A model generated the notes under the pieces. That model did no database searches, had not been told where the DNA came from, and saw nothing but the letters and a program-made list of their open reading frames with translations. A DNA stretch of 64,000 nucleotides from Cohnella sp. AR92. Its GTDB lineage: Bacteria > Bacillota > Bacilli > Paenibacillales > Paenibacillaceae. Each line of letters starts with the position of its first letter. The first letter of the stretch is position 1. Shown in pieces: positions 32,088 to 40,238 of this stretch. Position numbers and translations under genes: made by a program. The stretch is from NCBI RefSeq assembly GCF_003990975.1, contig NZ_RZJR01000014.1:1-64000 (forward strand), given 5' to 3'.

Positions 32088-33488
32088 TCAAATTGGGAAG
32101 AGATGACCTTTGAATCCATTATTAAAGAGATCATCGATTCCCTTCCCCGCTTCCTCCGGCCAGACATAAATCGCAAGTTCGATCCCATGTTCATTCAAGA
32201 TCGGCTTTGCTCCTTTGATGCAATTCAGGACCGCTTTACCAACGCTGTCCTCTTTGGTTTGAGCATCAGCATCAAACCCTAAGATGACACGCTTCGGTTT
32301 AAGCTCAAGGGTCGGTTCAAGTAAGATGCGCCATGAGCTGACTCCCGCTGCCTGCAGGTGTGGTTCTTCCGTGAAGTCGGCTGCAATATCACCTTTAATC
32401 GGGCCTTCTCCCCACCAGACCGTGGATGTGTCCATGACTTCTTTGATGCTTTGCCCTGGGCGCCATCTCTCCAGCACTGATGTAGGAACGGCACAGTGAT
32501 ATGGAGCTGGGTCGCTGCTTGTTCCTTTGAGGATTCCTCTCTCCGGAGCGGGACTGGAAGCAAGCCAGCCATACCAGCGTCGCTTGGAGAGGATGACAAC
32601 AGGGCCAGGAAGGACCTGTGGAAGTTGCTCTTCCTTGCCTTCCCAAATGATGCTGCCAGTCTCCTTGTCCACTACCTTAATTTCGTCGGATCCCTGTACA
32701 TGGTAGCTGCCCTTCCCTTTTACAACGACTTCAACCTGCGGGTTGTCATAACGAAGCTGGAACCCATGCACATGGTTGAAAATGTCGCGAAACGGGAGCA
32801 AAATGCCTGGTCGGCCACCCAAGGTCCAGTAATTCGCTTGTTTCCCTTTCAAGAACATGAATCCAGGAATACCCTCCGGCTCCCCTAATTCCTTCATGAT
32901 CTTGTTCGTGACAGAATACCTCGCCTGTTTATTTTCAGTCAAAGACCGATATTGCCGGGCTTGGATCTGCCGATCGTTCAGTTTCCGCTTTTCTTTAAAA
33001 TGGTTAACGTGCTCAAGCTGAAGCGGGAATTCCTCCATCACACGCCTATTAAACTGATTAAGGATTGGATTATCCTTTTTCGGGCTCTCAGGCGGCGCCG
33101 GAGGTGCATTCTTCACTTTCGGTTGTCCTGTAAAACCGGCCGGCGTCCACTTCTGGCCACCTTCGTACTCAATCTCGATGCCGGCGATTTCAGCAACACC
33201 TTCAACCGCTTCAATAAACTTCTCACCGGTCGGGTAGGGGTTGTTGAACTTGCGATAAGCATAGTAGCTAATCGCGTCCCGTCCACCTTCCGTTGAGCCA
33301 AAAGCAGTCCACATGCGTTTACTCGGGGTGATGCAAAGACTAGGAGTATTCTCACCATCATTACGATACGTATAATAGTGACGTCCTTCTCTTGTCAGTT
33401 GATCCCCTAGCAATGTCGCAAATTCCGCTAAATCCAGTTCCTCAATTCGGTTCATTGTATCCTGGCTAATTCTCGGCATAACATACAT
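32088..33488 (-). CDS. Primase-like protein (degenerate CHC2 plus TOPRIM/DUF3854)
   Basis: 466 residues from ATG 33488 (GGAAGG upstream). The N-terminal 100 residues follow the DnaG CHC2 zinc-domain layout (YYTYRNDGENTPSLCITPSK, then G-G-R-D-A-I-S-Y-Y) but without the zinc cysteines. The C-terminal part has TOPRIM signatures: WWGEGPIKGDIAAD (Glu) and RVILGFDADA (DxD), followed by a helicase-loader-like tail. Such proteins replace primase or bind DNA ends on plasmids and phages. It is the first gene after leader B. Confidence 0.75.
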   Translation of the reverse strand: MYVMPRISQDTMNRIEELDLAEFATLLGDQLTREGRHYYTYRNDGENTPSLCITPSKRMWTAFGSTEGGRDAISYYAYRKFNNPYPTGEKFIEAVEGVAEIAGIEIEYEGGQKWTPAGFTGQPKVKNAPPAPPESPKKDNPILNQFNRRVMEEFPLQLEHVNHFKEKRKLNDRQIQARQYRSLTENKQARYSVTNKIMKELGEPEGIPGFMFLKGKQANYWTLGGRPGILLPFRDIFNHVHGFQLRYDNPQVEVVVKGKGSYHVQGSDEIKVVDKETGSIIWEGKEEQLPQVLPGPVVILSKRRWYGWLASSPAPERGILKGTSSDPAPYHCAVPTSVLERWRPGQSIKEVMDTSTVWWGEGPIKGDIAADFTEEPHLQAAGVSSWRILLEPTLELKPKRVILGFDADAQTKEDSVGKAVLNCIKGAKPILNEHGIELAIYVWPEEAGKGIDDLFNNGFKGHLFPI

Positions 33489-33516
33489 CTTCCCTTCCGG
33501 ATTTTTGATAGAACGC

Positions 33517-33623
33517 AAAAAACCCTATGAGTAGAAGATGCAGCCATAGCATAGCTATGCCGACATACATCCACCCATAGGGTTTCAATTCTTCGAGGTA
33601 AAGATCAACACATGGTCGATCAA
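33517..33623 (-). promoter_or_regulatory. Leader RNA B
   Basis: Minus strand: hairpin GATCGAC.../...TTGATC, TCTT-TACCTCG-AAGA, GAAACCCTATGGGTGGATG (ACCC/GGGT hairpin), an inner hairpin GCATAGCTATGC, then CATAGGGTTTTTT, pairing perfectly over 10 bp with AAACCCTATG. Poly-U ends 29 nt before the ATG at 33488. Precedes the primase-like gene. Confidence 0.78.
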
Positions 33624-33641
33624 AGTAAAGGTTACTCTCTA

Positions 33642-33670
33642 ATAGTAAAACAGATTTTTTGGAAAATCAA
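33642..33670 (-). promoter_or_regulatory. Sigma-A promoter of leader B
   Basis: TTGATT (33665-33670), 17-bp spacer, TACTAT (33642-33647). Confidence 0.65.
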
Positions 33671-33683
33671 TCATATGAGCGAA

Positions 33684-34289
33684 CTATAACAGCCGGTATT
33701 CTAAAACAGGTGACGAGTATACCCTTTTGATAAGCCTTATTGTTTTTCCATGAAAGAGGTTTCGAAGGTTTAAGTATACACCCGCATATGAAGCAATAAC
33801 AATAAACCCGGTTAGCTCAATTTGTTTTCCTTGAAGTCCCTCTTCTTTATATAATTCATGAAGGGTCATTGTTTTAGAATATAATTCTCGATCAGGAAAG
33901 CTTGCACGATATTTTCTAATGGCTTCTTTCCGATCTTCCCTAAACTTCTTAGATGATGTCCAACTAAATATGCATATAGGAGAATGGTTCAAGTACCACT
34001 TATTTTCACTCTTGTTAAAACTAAAAGCGAATTGATTGTTTAGCCGGTACTTTCGCTGTAGAACAAGTCGTAGAGGGAATAGGATCAGCCATTCAATTAA
34101 GAATAGTATAACGATAAGGAATGCAAAGACTGGCCCTAATATTTTCAATTGTTTATCCTGATCCATAGATTTAATGTTCCCTCCATATCCGTTGAATGTG
34201 CACTCCATATGATCAATCAAACTGATCCATGCAGAGTTATAGATAAGCATCCATAAAAGCAGCATGTCTAACGCTACTACTCTTGTCAT
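33684..34289 (-). CDS. Hypothetical membrane protein after the kinase
   Basis: Up to 201 residues; the ATG at 34265 is an alternative to the first start, and both overlap the kinase 3' end. Two hydrophobic helices (about 8-27 and 49-72), then a soluble part with WYLNHSPICIFSW and Y-R-A-S-F-P-D. No family recognised. Overlap with the kinase gene points to a shared function, perhaps as membrane partner or substrate. Confidence 0.55.
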   Translation of the reverse strand: MTRVVALDMLLLWMLIYNSAWISLIDHMECTFNGYGGNIKSMDQDKQLKILGPVFAFLIVILFLIEWLILFPLRLVLQRKYRLNNQFAFSFNKSENKWYLNHSPICIFSWTSSKKFREDRKEAIRKYRASFPDRELYSKTMTLHELYKEEGLQGKQIELTGFIVIASYAGVYLNLRNLFHGKTIRLIKRVYSSPVLEYRLL

Positions 34290-35583
34290 CCATAAAAGAC
34301 TTCATATTGTCTCTATCTGCATATTTGGCGAGTGCTCTCGCTATCTTAATGACGACATCATTGTCTTCATATCGACCTATGACGATTCGATTCAGACTAA
34401 TGCTTGCTTCACCAAAGCCTCTCGAATATGCATAAGCCACCAATGAGGTAATTCTTCCTTTTACCTTGTCAATATCGAACAAGGACATTATGAAATCGCA
34501 AATAAAATACATAGATCGAAACGTCCAGCGTGTTTGGTAAGCAATCTGCTCTAGTTGCTCCTCGAAGCGATCCAAAAAGGTCTCCACATTTTCAGGAGAG
34601 GCATAGTCTTGGGCCCACGTCAGAACAAGACCAGGAGGCAGATTTAAGAGCGGCTCAAAGTAGGTATCATACGTCAGATCGCCTTGATTTCCCCCGGTAT
34701 AAATCCGATTGTTTTTCGTAAGGTAGTCAGACAAGTCCACGACTTGTTCATGCGTCAATGTCCGCTTTACTTGAAACTCAAAGCCGATCTCTTGAATGCT
34801 GCTCCGAATCCGCTGCGGGTTACGAATTCGAAGATATTGTTCCAACATCGTAAACACCGCTTGCGTATCGGCCGGACGTCTCTTTGGATTCTGCTGCATC
34901 AGTTCAAGAGTTATATCTAATAGACCAGACTCTATACGCGTTCGAAGCGGATCCTTCCCTGTGACCATGTAGGTCATAAGCGCACCAACCGAATAAATAT
35001 CGGATTGAATATTCGCATTTGCCAATGCCTCATATTGTTCCGGAGAAATAAACGAGGCGTGCCCAAGATGAGTATCGACCGATCTCGTTAATGCTTTGGA
35101 ATTTCGCTTATGATCCCGACCAAGTCCAAAATCGGCAACCCAAACGTCAGGAAGAGGGGCATCCGGCCTCTGGAATAGCAAAATGTTGTGCGGCCCTAAA
35201 TCCCGATGCAAAATACTGATTTCATGAGCTGCTTGCAACCCGGTCAGTATCTGCATGGTCAGCGTAATTGTAACTTCTTCATCCAGTTGACCATGTTGTT
35301 CCACATAATCGGACAAGTTCATTGTCGCTTTCGGCATCATGTACCACGGACATACCGCTTCAATCTCATAATCGGTGATTGGAATGATATTTGGGCTTCC
35401 GTTAAGTTGATTTAGTATGGCGATCTCGCGTTGCATTCGTCGTCGATCTTCTGCGCTGCCTAGGTCAGGATCCGGATTCAGCGCCTTTATAACAACATTC
35501 GGCATTCCCTCAACCTCATATATAACCCCGAACGATCCTCCGTTAATTCGGTGACCATTGTATTTTTCGTGCCATTCCGTCAT
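34237..35583 (-). CDS. Hanks-type Ser/Thr protein kinase with helical C-terminal domain
   Basis: 448 residues from ATG 35583 (AGAGGTGCAGCA upstream). Kinase domain about 1-265: Gly-rich loop NGGSFG (14-19), Lys33 in VVIKAL, catalytic HRDLGPHNILL (126-136), DFG (151-153), SPEQY in the P+1 region and D-I-Y-S-V-G. The usual Lys after HRDL is Gly here. No TM helix and no PASTA domains; residues 300-448 look like helical repeats (IGRYEDNDVVIKIARALAKY). Target unknown; kinases of this shape occur in defence and regulation on mobile elements. Confidence 0.85.
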   Translation of the reverse strand: MTEWHEKYNGHRINGGSFGVIYEVEGMPNVVIKALNPDPDLGSAEDRRRMQREIAILNQLNGSPNIIPITDYEIEAVCPWYMMPKATMNLSDYVEQHGQLDEEVTITLTMQILTGLQAAHEISILHRDLGPHNILLFQRPDAPLPDVWVADFGLGRDHKRNSKALTRSVDTHLGHASFISPEQYEALANANIQSDIYSVGALMTYMVTGKDPLRTRIESGLLDITLELMQQNPKRRPADTQAVFTMLEQYLRIRNPQRIRSSIQEIGFEFQVKRTLTHEQVVDLSDYLTKNNRIYTGGNQGDLTYDTYFEPLLNLPPGLVLTWAQDYASPENVETFLDRFEEQLEQIAYQTRWTFRSMYFICDFIMSLFDIDKVKGRITSLVAYAYSRGFGEASISLNRIVIGRYEDNDVVIKIARALAKYADRDNMKSFMDDKSSSVRHAAFMDAYL

Positions 35584-35702
35584 TGCTGCACCTCTATTTT
35601 CGACGTTTATACTTCCAATTTTACACTTTTGCCCAATATAAACCAATCCGCGAAAGCAATAAATAGAGTAATTCTCTAAGCATCGGTCGGATCGGACAAA
35701 AT

Positions 35703-35732
35703 AAAAAACCGGCGCTTCAAACGCAACCGGTT
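35703..35732 (-). terminator. Terminator after the 82-aa gene
   Basis: ACCGG-TTGCG/CGC-CCGGT stem followed by TTTTTATTTTG. Confidence 0.8.
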
Positions 35733-35737
35733 TTATC

Positions 35738-35986
35738 TCAATCATATTCTTTTTTTCGGTCAATCTCTTCTTTCATTCCTTCATTTTTACTATCCTTCTC
35801 GTACTTCTTAAATATCTGATTCAATTCCCTCTCGATGTTCTCACGAATTTCTTTCGATGAGGGAAATGCCTCTTCTCCTAACCGGAATCTCCCCCGTATG
35901 ACATTGCTCTTTGAATCCCCCACTGATGCCCAGCTCCTCATTGCGTAGTGTAACGGCAAGTAAATATTTATTGAAGGCTCTGTCAT
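35738..35986 (-). CDS. Hypothetical 82-aa protein
   Basis: N-terminal MTEPSINIYLPLHYAMRSWA, then a charged helix (REINIERELNQ-like) and a Lys/Glu-rich tail. Weak RBS (GAAGA). Has its own terminator. No family recognised. Confidence 0.5.
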   Translation of the reverse strand: MTEPSINIYLPLHYAMRSWASVGDSKSNVIRGRFRLGEEAFPSSKEIRENIERELNQIFKKYEKDSKNEGMKEEIDRKKEYD

Positions 35987-36042
35987 TCTTCATTGTTGAA
36001 TTTCGACCAAAAAGATCTACTCTCTATCCGTGCTTATTTGGA

Positions 36043-36324
36043 TTATGCTTTTAGAAGTTCCTCATCTGATAGTAAATCCTCCATCTTGCTGTCTGCATGA
36101 CCTCTATAACCGCTACAAATACATTTTCTATTCTTAATCTTACCAACGATAAAGGAATCATTATTCTGCCACTGTTCAAAAGTTTCAAACTCATTTTTAG
36201 TAATTTGATAATACTCAGGAACATCTGCAATGCCCGTAAGCACCTCATAAACAAAAAATTCACCAAGCATGCCAACGCTTTGGTATTGCCCCTGTTTAAT
36301 TTGTTTATAGTCTCGGTAGTTCAT
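36043..36324 (-). CDS. Hypothetical 93-aa protein
   Basis: ATG at 36324 behind AGGGGGCG. Sequence MNYRDYKQIKQGQYQSVGML, then F-F-V-Y-E-V-L-T-G and a C-terminal part with C-I-C-S-G-Y-R-G-H. Compact alpha/beta; no family recognised. Preceded by an intercistronic terminator. Confidence 0.6.
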   Translation of the reverse strand: MNYRDYKQIKQGQYQSVGMLGEFFVYEVLTGIADVPEYYQITKNEFETFEQWQNNDSFIVGKIKNRKCICSGYRGHADSKMEDLLSDEELLKA

Positions 36325-36348
36325 TTATTCGCCCCCTACTAAAGGAAA

Positions 36349-36388
36349 ACAAATAAGACCCGCTGCTATATCCGCAACAGGTCTTATC
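36349..36388 (-). terminator. Intercistronic terminator before the 93-aa gene
   Basis: AAGACC-tGTTGC/GCAGCgg-GTCTT around GGATATA, then ATTTGTTTTCC, about 15 nt before AGGGGGC. Confidence 0.7.
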
Positions 36389-36545
36389 TTAGGCCTAACT
36401 TTTCCATCTTTTGATCAACACGGGTCAAGGTTTGTTTAGCAAGCTCATGCCTTTTCTTGTCTACCACATGCTGAAAACCCGGTTTATAAACGATGAGGCT
36501 AGCCGGCTTGCGATCTCGATCCGCTTTTCTCTTGAAGAAAGCCAT
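36384..36545 (-). CDS. Small basic protein, paralogue of the 36662 gene
   Basis: 53 residues from ATG 36545 (AAGGTGGTGAG upstream): MAFFKRKADRDRKPASLIVY, a Lys/Arg-rich helix, and the ending RVDQKMEKLGLR. The C-terminal half resembles that of the 48-aa protein 120 bp upstream (T-E-E-R-L-A-R-M-G-I-H-R). Probably a nucleic-acid-binding peptide. A promoter with TATAAT lies just upstream. Confidence 0.6.
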   Translation of the reverse strand: MAFFKRKADRDRKPASLIVYKPGFQHVVDKKRHELAKQTLTRVDQKMEKLGLR

Positions 36546-36593
36546 GAAACTCACCACCTTACGGAGCATTTGGGAACTTTCTGGTACAATTTG

Positions 36594-36602
36594 ATTATAG
36601 CA
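36594..36602 (-). promoter_or_regulatory. Extended -10 promoter of the 53-aa gene
   Basis: TGCTATAAT on the minus strand (TATAAT at 36594-36599), between the terminator at 36611 and the RBS; -35 not obvious. Confidence 0.55.
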
Positions 36603-36610
36603 CGATAAAA

Positions 36611-36652
36611 TTAAAAAATCACCCAACATGATGGTCCATGTTAGGTGATTTT
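36611..36652 (-). terminator. Terminator after the 48-aa gene
   Basis: AAATCACC-t-AACATGgACCATcATGTT-g-GGTGATTT stem with a TTTTTAATTTT tail, 10 nt after the stop. Confidence 0.85.
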
Positions 36653-36661
36653 CGGAATGTC

Positions 36662-36808
36662 TTAACGATGAATGCCCATTCTAGCTAGGCGTTCCTCCGT
36701 ATAATGAATAACCTTTTGAGCCGATGAATCTTTCTTTGGTTTCAATGGGTATTCCCTCAATCGGTAAATCACGATCGGAAGGTTCCTATTCGATCCTTTA
36801 CTCCTCAA
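36662..36808 (-). CDS. Small basic protein, last gene of the GAF-protein unit
   Basis: 48 residues if started at TTG 36808, which overlaps the stop of the GAF gene; GTG 36772 is an alternative. Contains NLPIVIYRLREYPLKPKKDS and ends EERLARMGIHR. Similar in layout and C-terminus to the 53-aa product at 36384-36545, so the two are probably paralogues. Confidence 0.5.
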   Translation of the reverse strand: MRSKGSNRNLPIVIYRLREYPLKPKKDSSAQKVIHYTEERLARMGIHR

Positions 36809-37961
36809 CCGCAGATGTTTGAGATGCTGCAGCAGCTTCATGCTCTGCCCCCCCGAGGTATCGATTAAAATGCAAAAATTGATGTTCCGGAATTAGTCGC
36901 ATAAACGCGGTTATCATTTGCGCGTATAGGATTATCGTATTCGTGATGTAGGAACGTTCGTACTCTGTGAACGTAGGCTTGTCCTTGAAATGCAAAACAA
37001 TGACACCAATCGGTATGTAGGCATCCCCAATAACATGGATCGGGTGCCCCATCACAGCTGCGTACGGCAGGCTCTTGGCATGTTCAGGATTGTATCCGTA
37101 TAGCTGCGCCTCATCCGAGGTGAGGTCGTTAAGCCAAACCACATTCCCCTGCTGCACAACCTTGCCGGCGAACCTCTCTCCGATCGGAATTACCCGTGTC
37201 CTACGAACGTTCTCATGCAGATTGTACGAACCGACAATGCGCAAATTGCTATTGGAACTATCAACAAGCATAATCGAGGCCTGGTGAACAAGACCGTGCA
37301 GCTGCTCGATGCACGTCATCTCACTGATCAGATGATCCATTACGTTCTCGAATGAATATCGAGGATTCTGCGTATTCCGAAGCAATACAGCTTCCGAAAA
37401 GAATCCAACAATTCGGGTTAGCGACTGGATCACTTCGAGCGGAAAATCAGAAGCTTCGTCTAGGCGTTTAACCGTATCCTCCAGAACAGTGATCATTCGG
37501 ATTAGTTCCCGCTCCCGCTCCTTCATTTGAGCATCCACGTATTCCTCCAACTTCGTCGTGGCTTGCTGAGCATACTCGAAAGAGTAAAATCGATTCTTTA
37601 TTTTCCCAATAAAGTTCGCTGCCCAGATAAGCTCGACCTCTTTGGAGACCATGTTGTGCATGGTCTTGCGAACCAAGTGGTAAAAGAGAATCCAACCTAC
37701 CCACACATACAGAATCCAATGCCAGTTGACGTGGGTTGAATAGTCAGGATCCCAAACCCACTTATACACCGTTTCTCCCGCCCCGACGAGAGTAATCAAT
37801 AGGACAGGGATATTGACGATAAAGTGGATTAGGGCAAACACGAAGTTCACGACCCACTTGAGGCCTCTTTTAAGTCCTGTTTCTCTTGCCGTCTCGAGCA
37901 TCGGATTATAGGACCCGTTACCAATCATCTCTTCTGCTGTATCACGCGGCTGTTCAGCCAT
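36798..37961 (-). CDS. Membrane-anchored GAF-domain sensor-like protein
   Basis: 387 residues. Two TM helices (about 37-62 and 82-100), a coiled coil (about 135-175), then a GAF-like domain (about 205-365): VHQASIMLVDSSNSNLRIVG, I-P-I-G-E-R-F-A-G-K-V-V, and YIPIGVIVLHFKD. No kinase, GGDEF or HD output domain follows, so it may signal through protein contacts. It sits 22 nt after the PAPS-reductase-family gene. Confidence 0.75.
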   Translation of the reverse strand: MAEQPRDTAEEMIGNGSYNPMLETARETGLKRGLKWVVNFVFALIHFIVNIPVLLITLVGAGETVYKWVWDPDYSTHVNWHWILYVWVGWILFYHLVRKTMHNMVSKEVELIWAANFIGKIKNRFYSFEYAQQATTKLEEYVDAQMKERERELIRMITVLEDTVKRLDEASDFPLEVIQSLTRIVGFFSEAVLLRNTQNPRYSFENVMDHLISEMTCIEQLHGLVHQASIMLVDSSNSNLRIVGSYNLHENVRRTRVIPIGERFAGKVVQQGNVVWLNDLTSDEAQLYGYNPEHAKSLPYAAVMGHPIHVIGDAYIPIGVIVLHFKDKPTFTEYERSYITNTIILYAQMITAFMRLIPEHQFLHFNRYLGGAEHEAAAASQTSAVEE

Positions 37962-37983
37962 CTATCTGCACCTCCTACGCTTG

Positions 37984-39276
37984 TTAACACGGTCCCCCAT
38001 CGCCACCACGGAACGCGCCTGCAGGAAACTCCCAGGTTTGTCCGTCCGGCAAGAAGACCTCTTCTGGGCTGAATTCGCCCTTCATCACTTGAGCTAGCGC
38101 ACGTTGGTTGGTGCGGTTGATACAGCTCACCGCATCCCCAACAAACGTATTGATGTTCACCTTGTTATCGAGTGTGAACCCCAGCTCGCGTTCAGCCTCT
38201 ACAATTTGGTTAAACATGCTCCCTTCCCCGCTTCCATACAGCTCCTTGATGCCTGCCCAATGGCTTGGCCCATTAAAGATACAGAGCGCGCAGGATACTC
38301 GATTCATCCCAACCGAATAAAGAGGACTTGGGTTCATTCGGTACCTCTTGATGATCTCCCATACATCTCGGAGTGACCAGTCAATAAGTGGCCTCCATTG
38401 ATGCACGGTCCGTCTGTTCCTTCTTTCCGCATTTGTTCCATGTATCTCGACTTCGTTATACCGCCGGCGGTTATGGCTCTCTCCGCGTCTCTCTCCGCTC
38501 ACCAGGAGGAGCTTGCAGTCTTTCTTCGTGCCCGCGGAGTGAGCGATCATGGTATCCCCTACCATGATCTTCAGGTAAGCCGAGCAATAGCGAGTCGATA
38601 GATCCGCGCCTTTTGCCGGGAACTTCATCCGGTACCCGATCTTCTTTAACTCCATAAAACATTTCTGCAGTAAATCCCCATTTCCTTCTATTTCCGCCTG
38701 TTCCATCATCGCTTTTAATTCCTGCGATCGCCGCCATGCTTTTGGTTCAACGGTTTTATGGCCGTCCTCGTCTTCAAATACGACCGGTGCCGTCGATCCT
38801 AGCCGATATACCTCCGACCAGAAGCCGCCCTCTCTCCAACTCAAACGAAGCCGGATTCCAAGTGCTTCAGCGACAGCCTTTGTATAAGGGAGTGTTACGG
38901 GATGATCCATCTTCTTATCTGAACCGTGATCGATAAGATGGTGCCAAAGTTCAATCTTCTCTCTGGGTACACCGAGTTCAAGCAGATGGAGAACACATCC
39001 TAAACTGTCCTTACCGGAGCTAAAAAAGACGATGACCTTGTCGTAATCCTCAAGCGGAAGCAGAGCGTCCAAGTAATGCGTCTGGTCATGCTCCGATTCT
39101 CGGCGTCCCTTAAACCGCGGAACAATCGAAACTCCCTGTCCATAAATAGGCTGCACCGGGTTTCCAAACTGCACCGGGGTCAGTATGCTGCAATCGGCGT
39201 CTCGTACCACTTCCGGGATATCAACACATGCGCCAGTCTCGAAATCGAATGACTGGCGAGTAAAGGTATCGGTCAC
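37984..39276 (-). CDS. PAPS-reductase-family (PP-loop) protein
   Basis: 430 residues, GTG start at 39276 behind AAGGAGGAAGG. The PP-loop ATP-binding motif VIVFFSSGKDSLGCV (81-95) marks the adenine-nucleotide alpha-hydrolase superfamily. Later features, WRPLIDWSLRDVWEIIKRY and NRVSCALCIFNGPSHW (a Cys-x2-Cys), match the phage/plasmid PAPS reductase-like family related to DndC rather than assimilatory CysH. Likely activates a substrate by adenylation, possibly in sulphur-based nucleic-acid modification; no DndDE partners are seen. Confidence 0.8.
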   Translation of the reverse strand: MTDTFTRQSFDFETGACVDIPEVVRDADCSILTPVQFGNPVQPIYGQGVSIVPRFKGRRESEHDQTHYLDALLPLEDYDKVIVFFSSGKDSLGCVLHLLELGVPREKIELWHHLIDHGSDKKMDHPVTLPYTKAVAEALGIRLRLSWREGGFWSEVYRLGSTAPVVFEDEDGHKTVEPKAWRRSQELKAMMEQAEIEGNGDLLQKCFMELKKIGYRMKFPAKGADLSTRYCSAYLKIMVGDTMIAHSAGTKKDCKLLLVSGERRGESHNRRRYNEVEIHGTNAERRNRRTVHQWRPLIDWSLRDVWEIIKRYRMNPSPLYSVGMNRVSCALCIFNGPSHWAGIKELYGSGEGSMFNQIVEAERELGFTLDNKVNINTFVGDAVSCINRTNQRALAQVMKGEFSPEEVFLPDGQTWEFPAGAFRGGDGGPC

Positions 39277-39295
39277 TCTAACCTTCCTCCTTAAA

Positions 39296-39366
39296 TAAAA
39301 AAAGGCACTGCTTAAGCAGGCCCTTTCGGTTAATGGGTAACGGAGAGAAGCGATTCATACGGTTTC
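39296..39366 (-). repeat. Duplicated gene 3' end plus terminator
   Basis: 39297-39366 is a diverged copy of 39679-39750: same terminator (AAAGGGCCTGCT...) and the same upstream coding tail, which reads Y-E-S-L-L-S-V-T-H-stop as in the YgiT-like gene (F-E-S-L-L-S-V-T-H-stop). The copy has lost the rest of the gene and forms the terminator in front of the PAPS-reductase-family gene. Confidence 0.7.
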
Positions 39367-39390
39367 GTTATATTGACAGATTAGCTTCTC

Positions 39391-39624
39391 TCAGTCACTT
39401 AGACCGACCCCCTCACTCAGCCGACGATGGAGTTCACGAAGGTTGATGACGTTGTACGTCACGCCCTCGATCTCCTCCTGCTCAATCGCGTACTCCTCAA
39501 TGTAATGTTCGATGTCGCCTTCATCCACACAAAATCTCATGGTATCACCCTTGATTTCGTAGCTATCGACTTGGCAGCAGATTCTTATTTCTCTTACCAT
39601 TGCTGCTAACCAAATATTGTCCAT
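39391..39624 (-). CDS. Hypothetical 77-aa acidic protein
   Basis: ATG at 39624 behind CTGGAGGG. MDNIWLAAMVREIRICCQVD followed by an acidic segment (DEGDIEHYIEEYAIEQEEIE) and a helix with ELHRRLSEG. An internal ATG at residue 9 is possible. Size and charge would fit an antitoxin or anti-restriction mimic, but nothing specific supports it. Confidence 0.55.
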   Translation of the reverse strand: MDNIWLAAMVREIRICCQVDSYEIKGDTMRFCVDEGDIEHYIEEYAIEQEEIEGVTYNVINLRELHRRLSEGVGLSD

Positions 39625-39678
39625 ATCAAACCCTCCAGGGAAATAATCATCTACACTAACAACACTTTTATGAAATAG

Positions 39679-39708
39679 AAAAAGGGCGCTGCCGGAGCAG
39701 GCCCTTTC
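39679..39708 (-). terminator. Terminator after the YgiT-like gene
   Basis: AAAGGGCcTGC/GCAGCGCCCTTT-type stem (AAAGGG, GCTCCGGC loop region, CCCTTT), followed by TTCTATTTC. Confidence 0.8.
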
Positions 39709-39715
39709 TACTTGG

Positions 39716-40168
39716 TTAATGCGTTACGGAGAGAAGCGATTCAAATTCCAGTTGTTCCGGAATGATCTCCCGTCTATTTAATCTCCATAAGATTTCGTCA
39801 TCAAGCACCGTTTCGATCTTCGCCGCCAGTCGTAAGTCTCCCAGCGTTCGACCACATTGATCGCAATAGCTGCGCGGAACCCCTTTAAGGGTTAACAAGC
39901 GGTCTTCACTGCCGACGTTGACCGTGCGTTCCTCGTCAATGTAGACGATATGAAGCGCGGTATTGCCGCAGCGGCACGCAGGCAGCGGTTTTGGCGATCG
40001 ATTATCATTGAGCGCGACGTCTCGAATGTATTCTGCCATATTCCCTCTGTTAAAGAGAGTTGCTTTCAGTTCGATCATTCTTCGTTCCTCCCGAGTTAAT
40101 CGAATCTTCGGTAGATCGAACGTACGCGGATTGTCGGACTTCGGCCGGCCAGCTGATTTCTTTTGCAT
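39716..40168 (-). CDS. YgiT-type zinc-finger / ribbon-helix-helix protein (putative antitoxin)
   Basis: 150 residues from ATG 40168 (GGGGTGGGAGCC upstream). N-terminal part (IRLTREERRMIELKATLFNR, G-N-M-A-E-Y-I-R-D-V-A) resembles a MobC/RHH DNA-binding segment. Then a zinc-ribbon pair, C-R-C-G and CDQCGRTLGD, as in YgiT/MqsA-type antitoxins. It follows the DUF4258 gene by 70 bp, the usual partner of YgiT-type zinc fingers, so it is the probable antitoxin of a pair. Confidence 0.65.
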   Translation of the reverse strand: MQKKSAGRPKSDNPRTFDLPKIRLTREERRMIELKATLFNRGNMAEYIRDVALNDNRSPKPLPACRCGNTALHIVYIDEERTVNVGSEDRLLTLKGVPRSYCDQCGRTLGDLRLAAKIETVLDDEILWRLNRREIIPEQLEFESLLSVTH

Positions 40169-40238
40169 GGCTCCCACCCCTTCAAACGGTTTGTACGCTC
40201 ATTATACCGAACTTCTATAATTTTTGCACGTGCATTAA

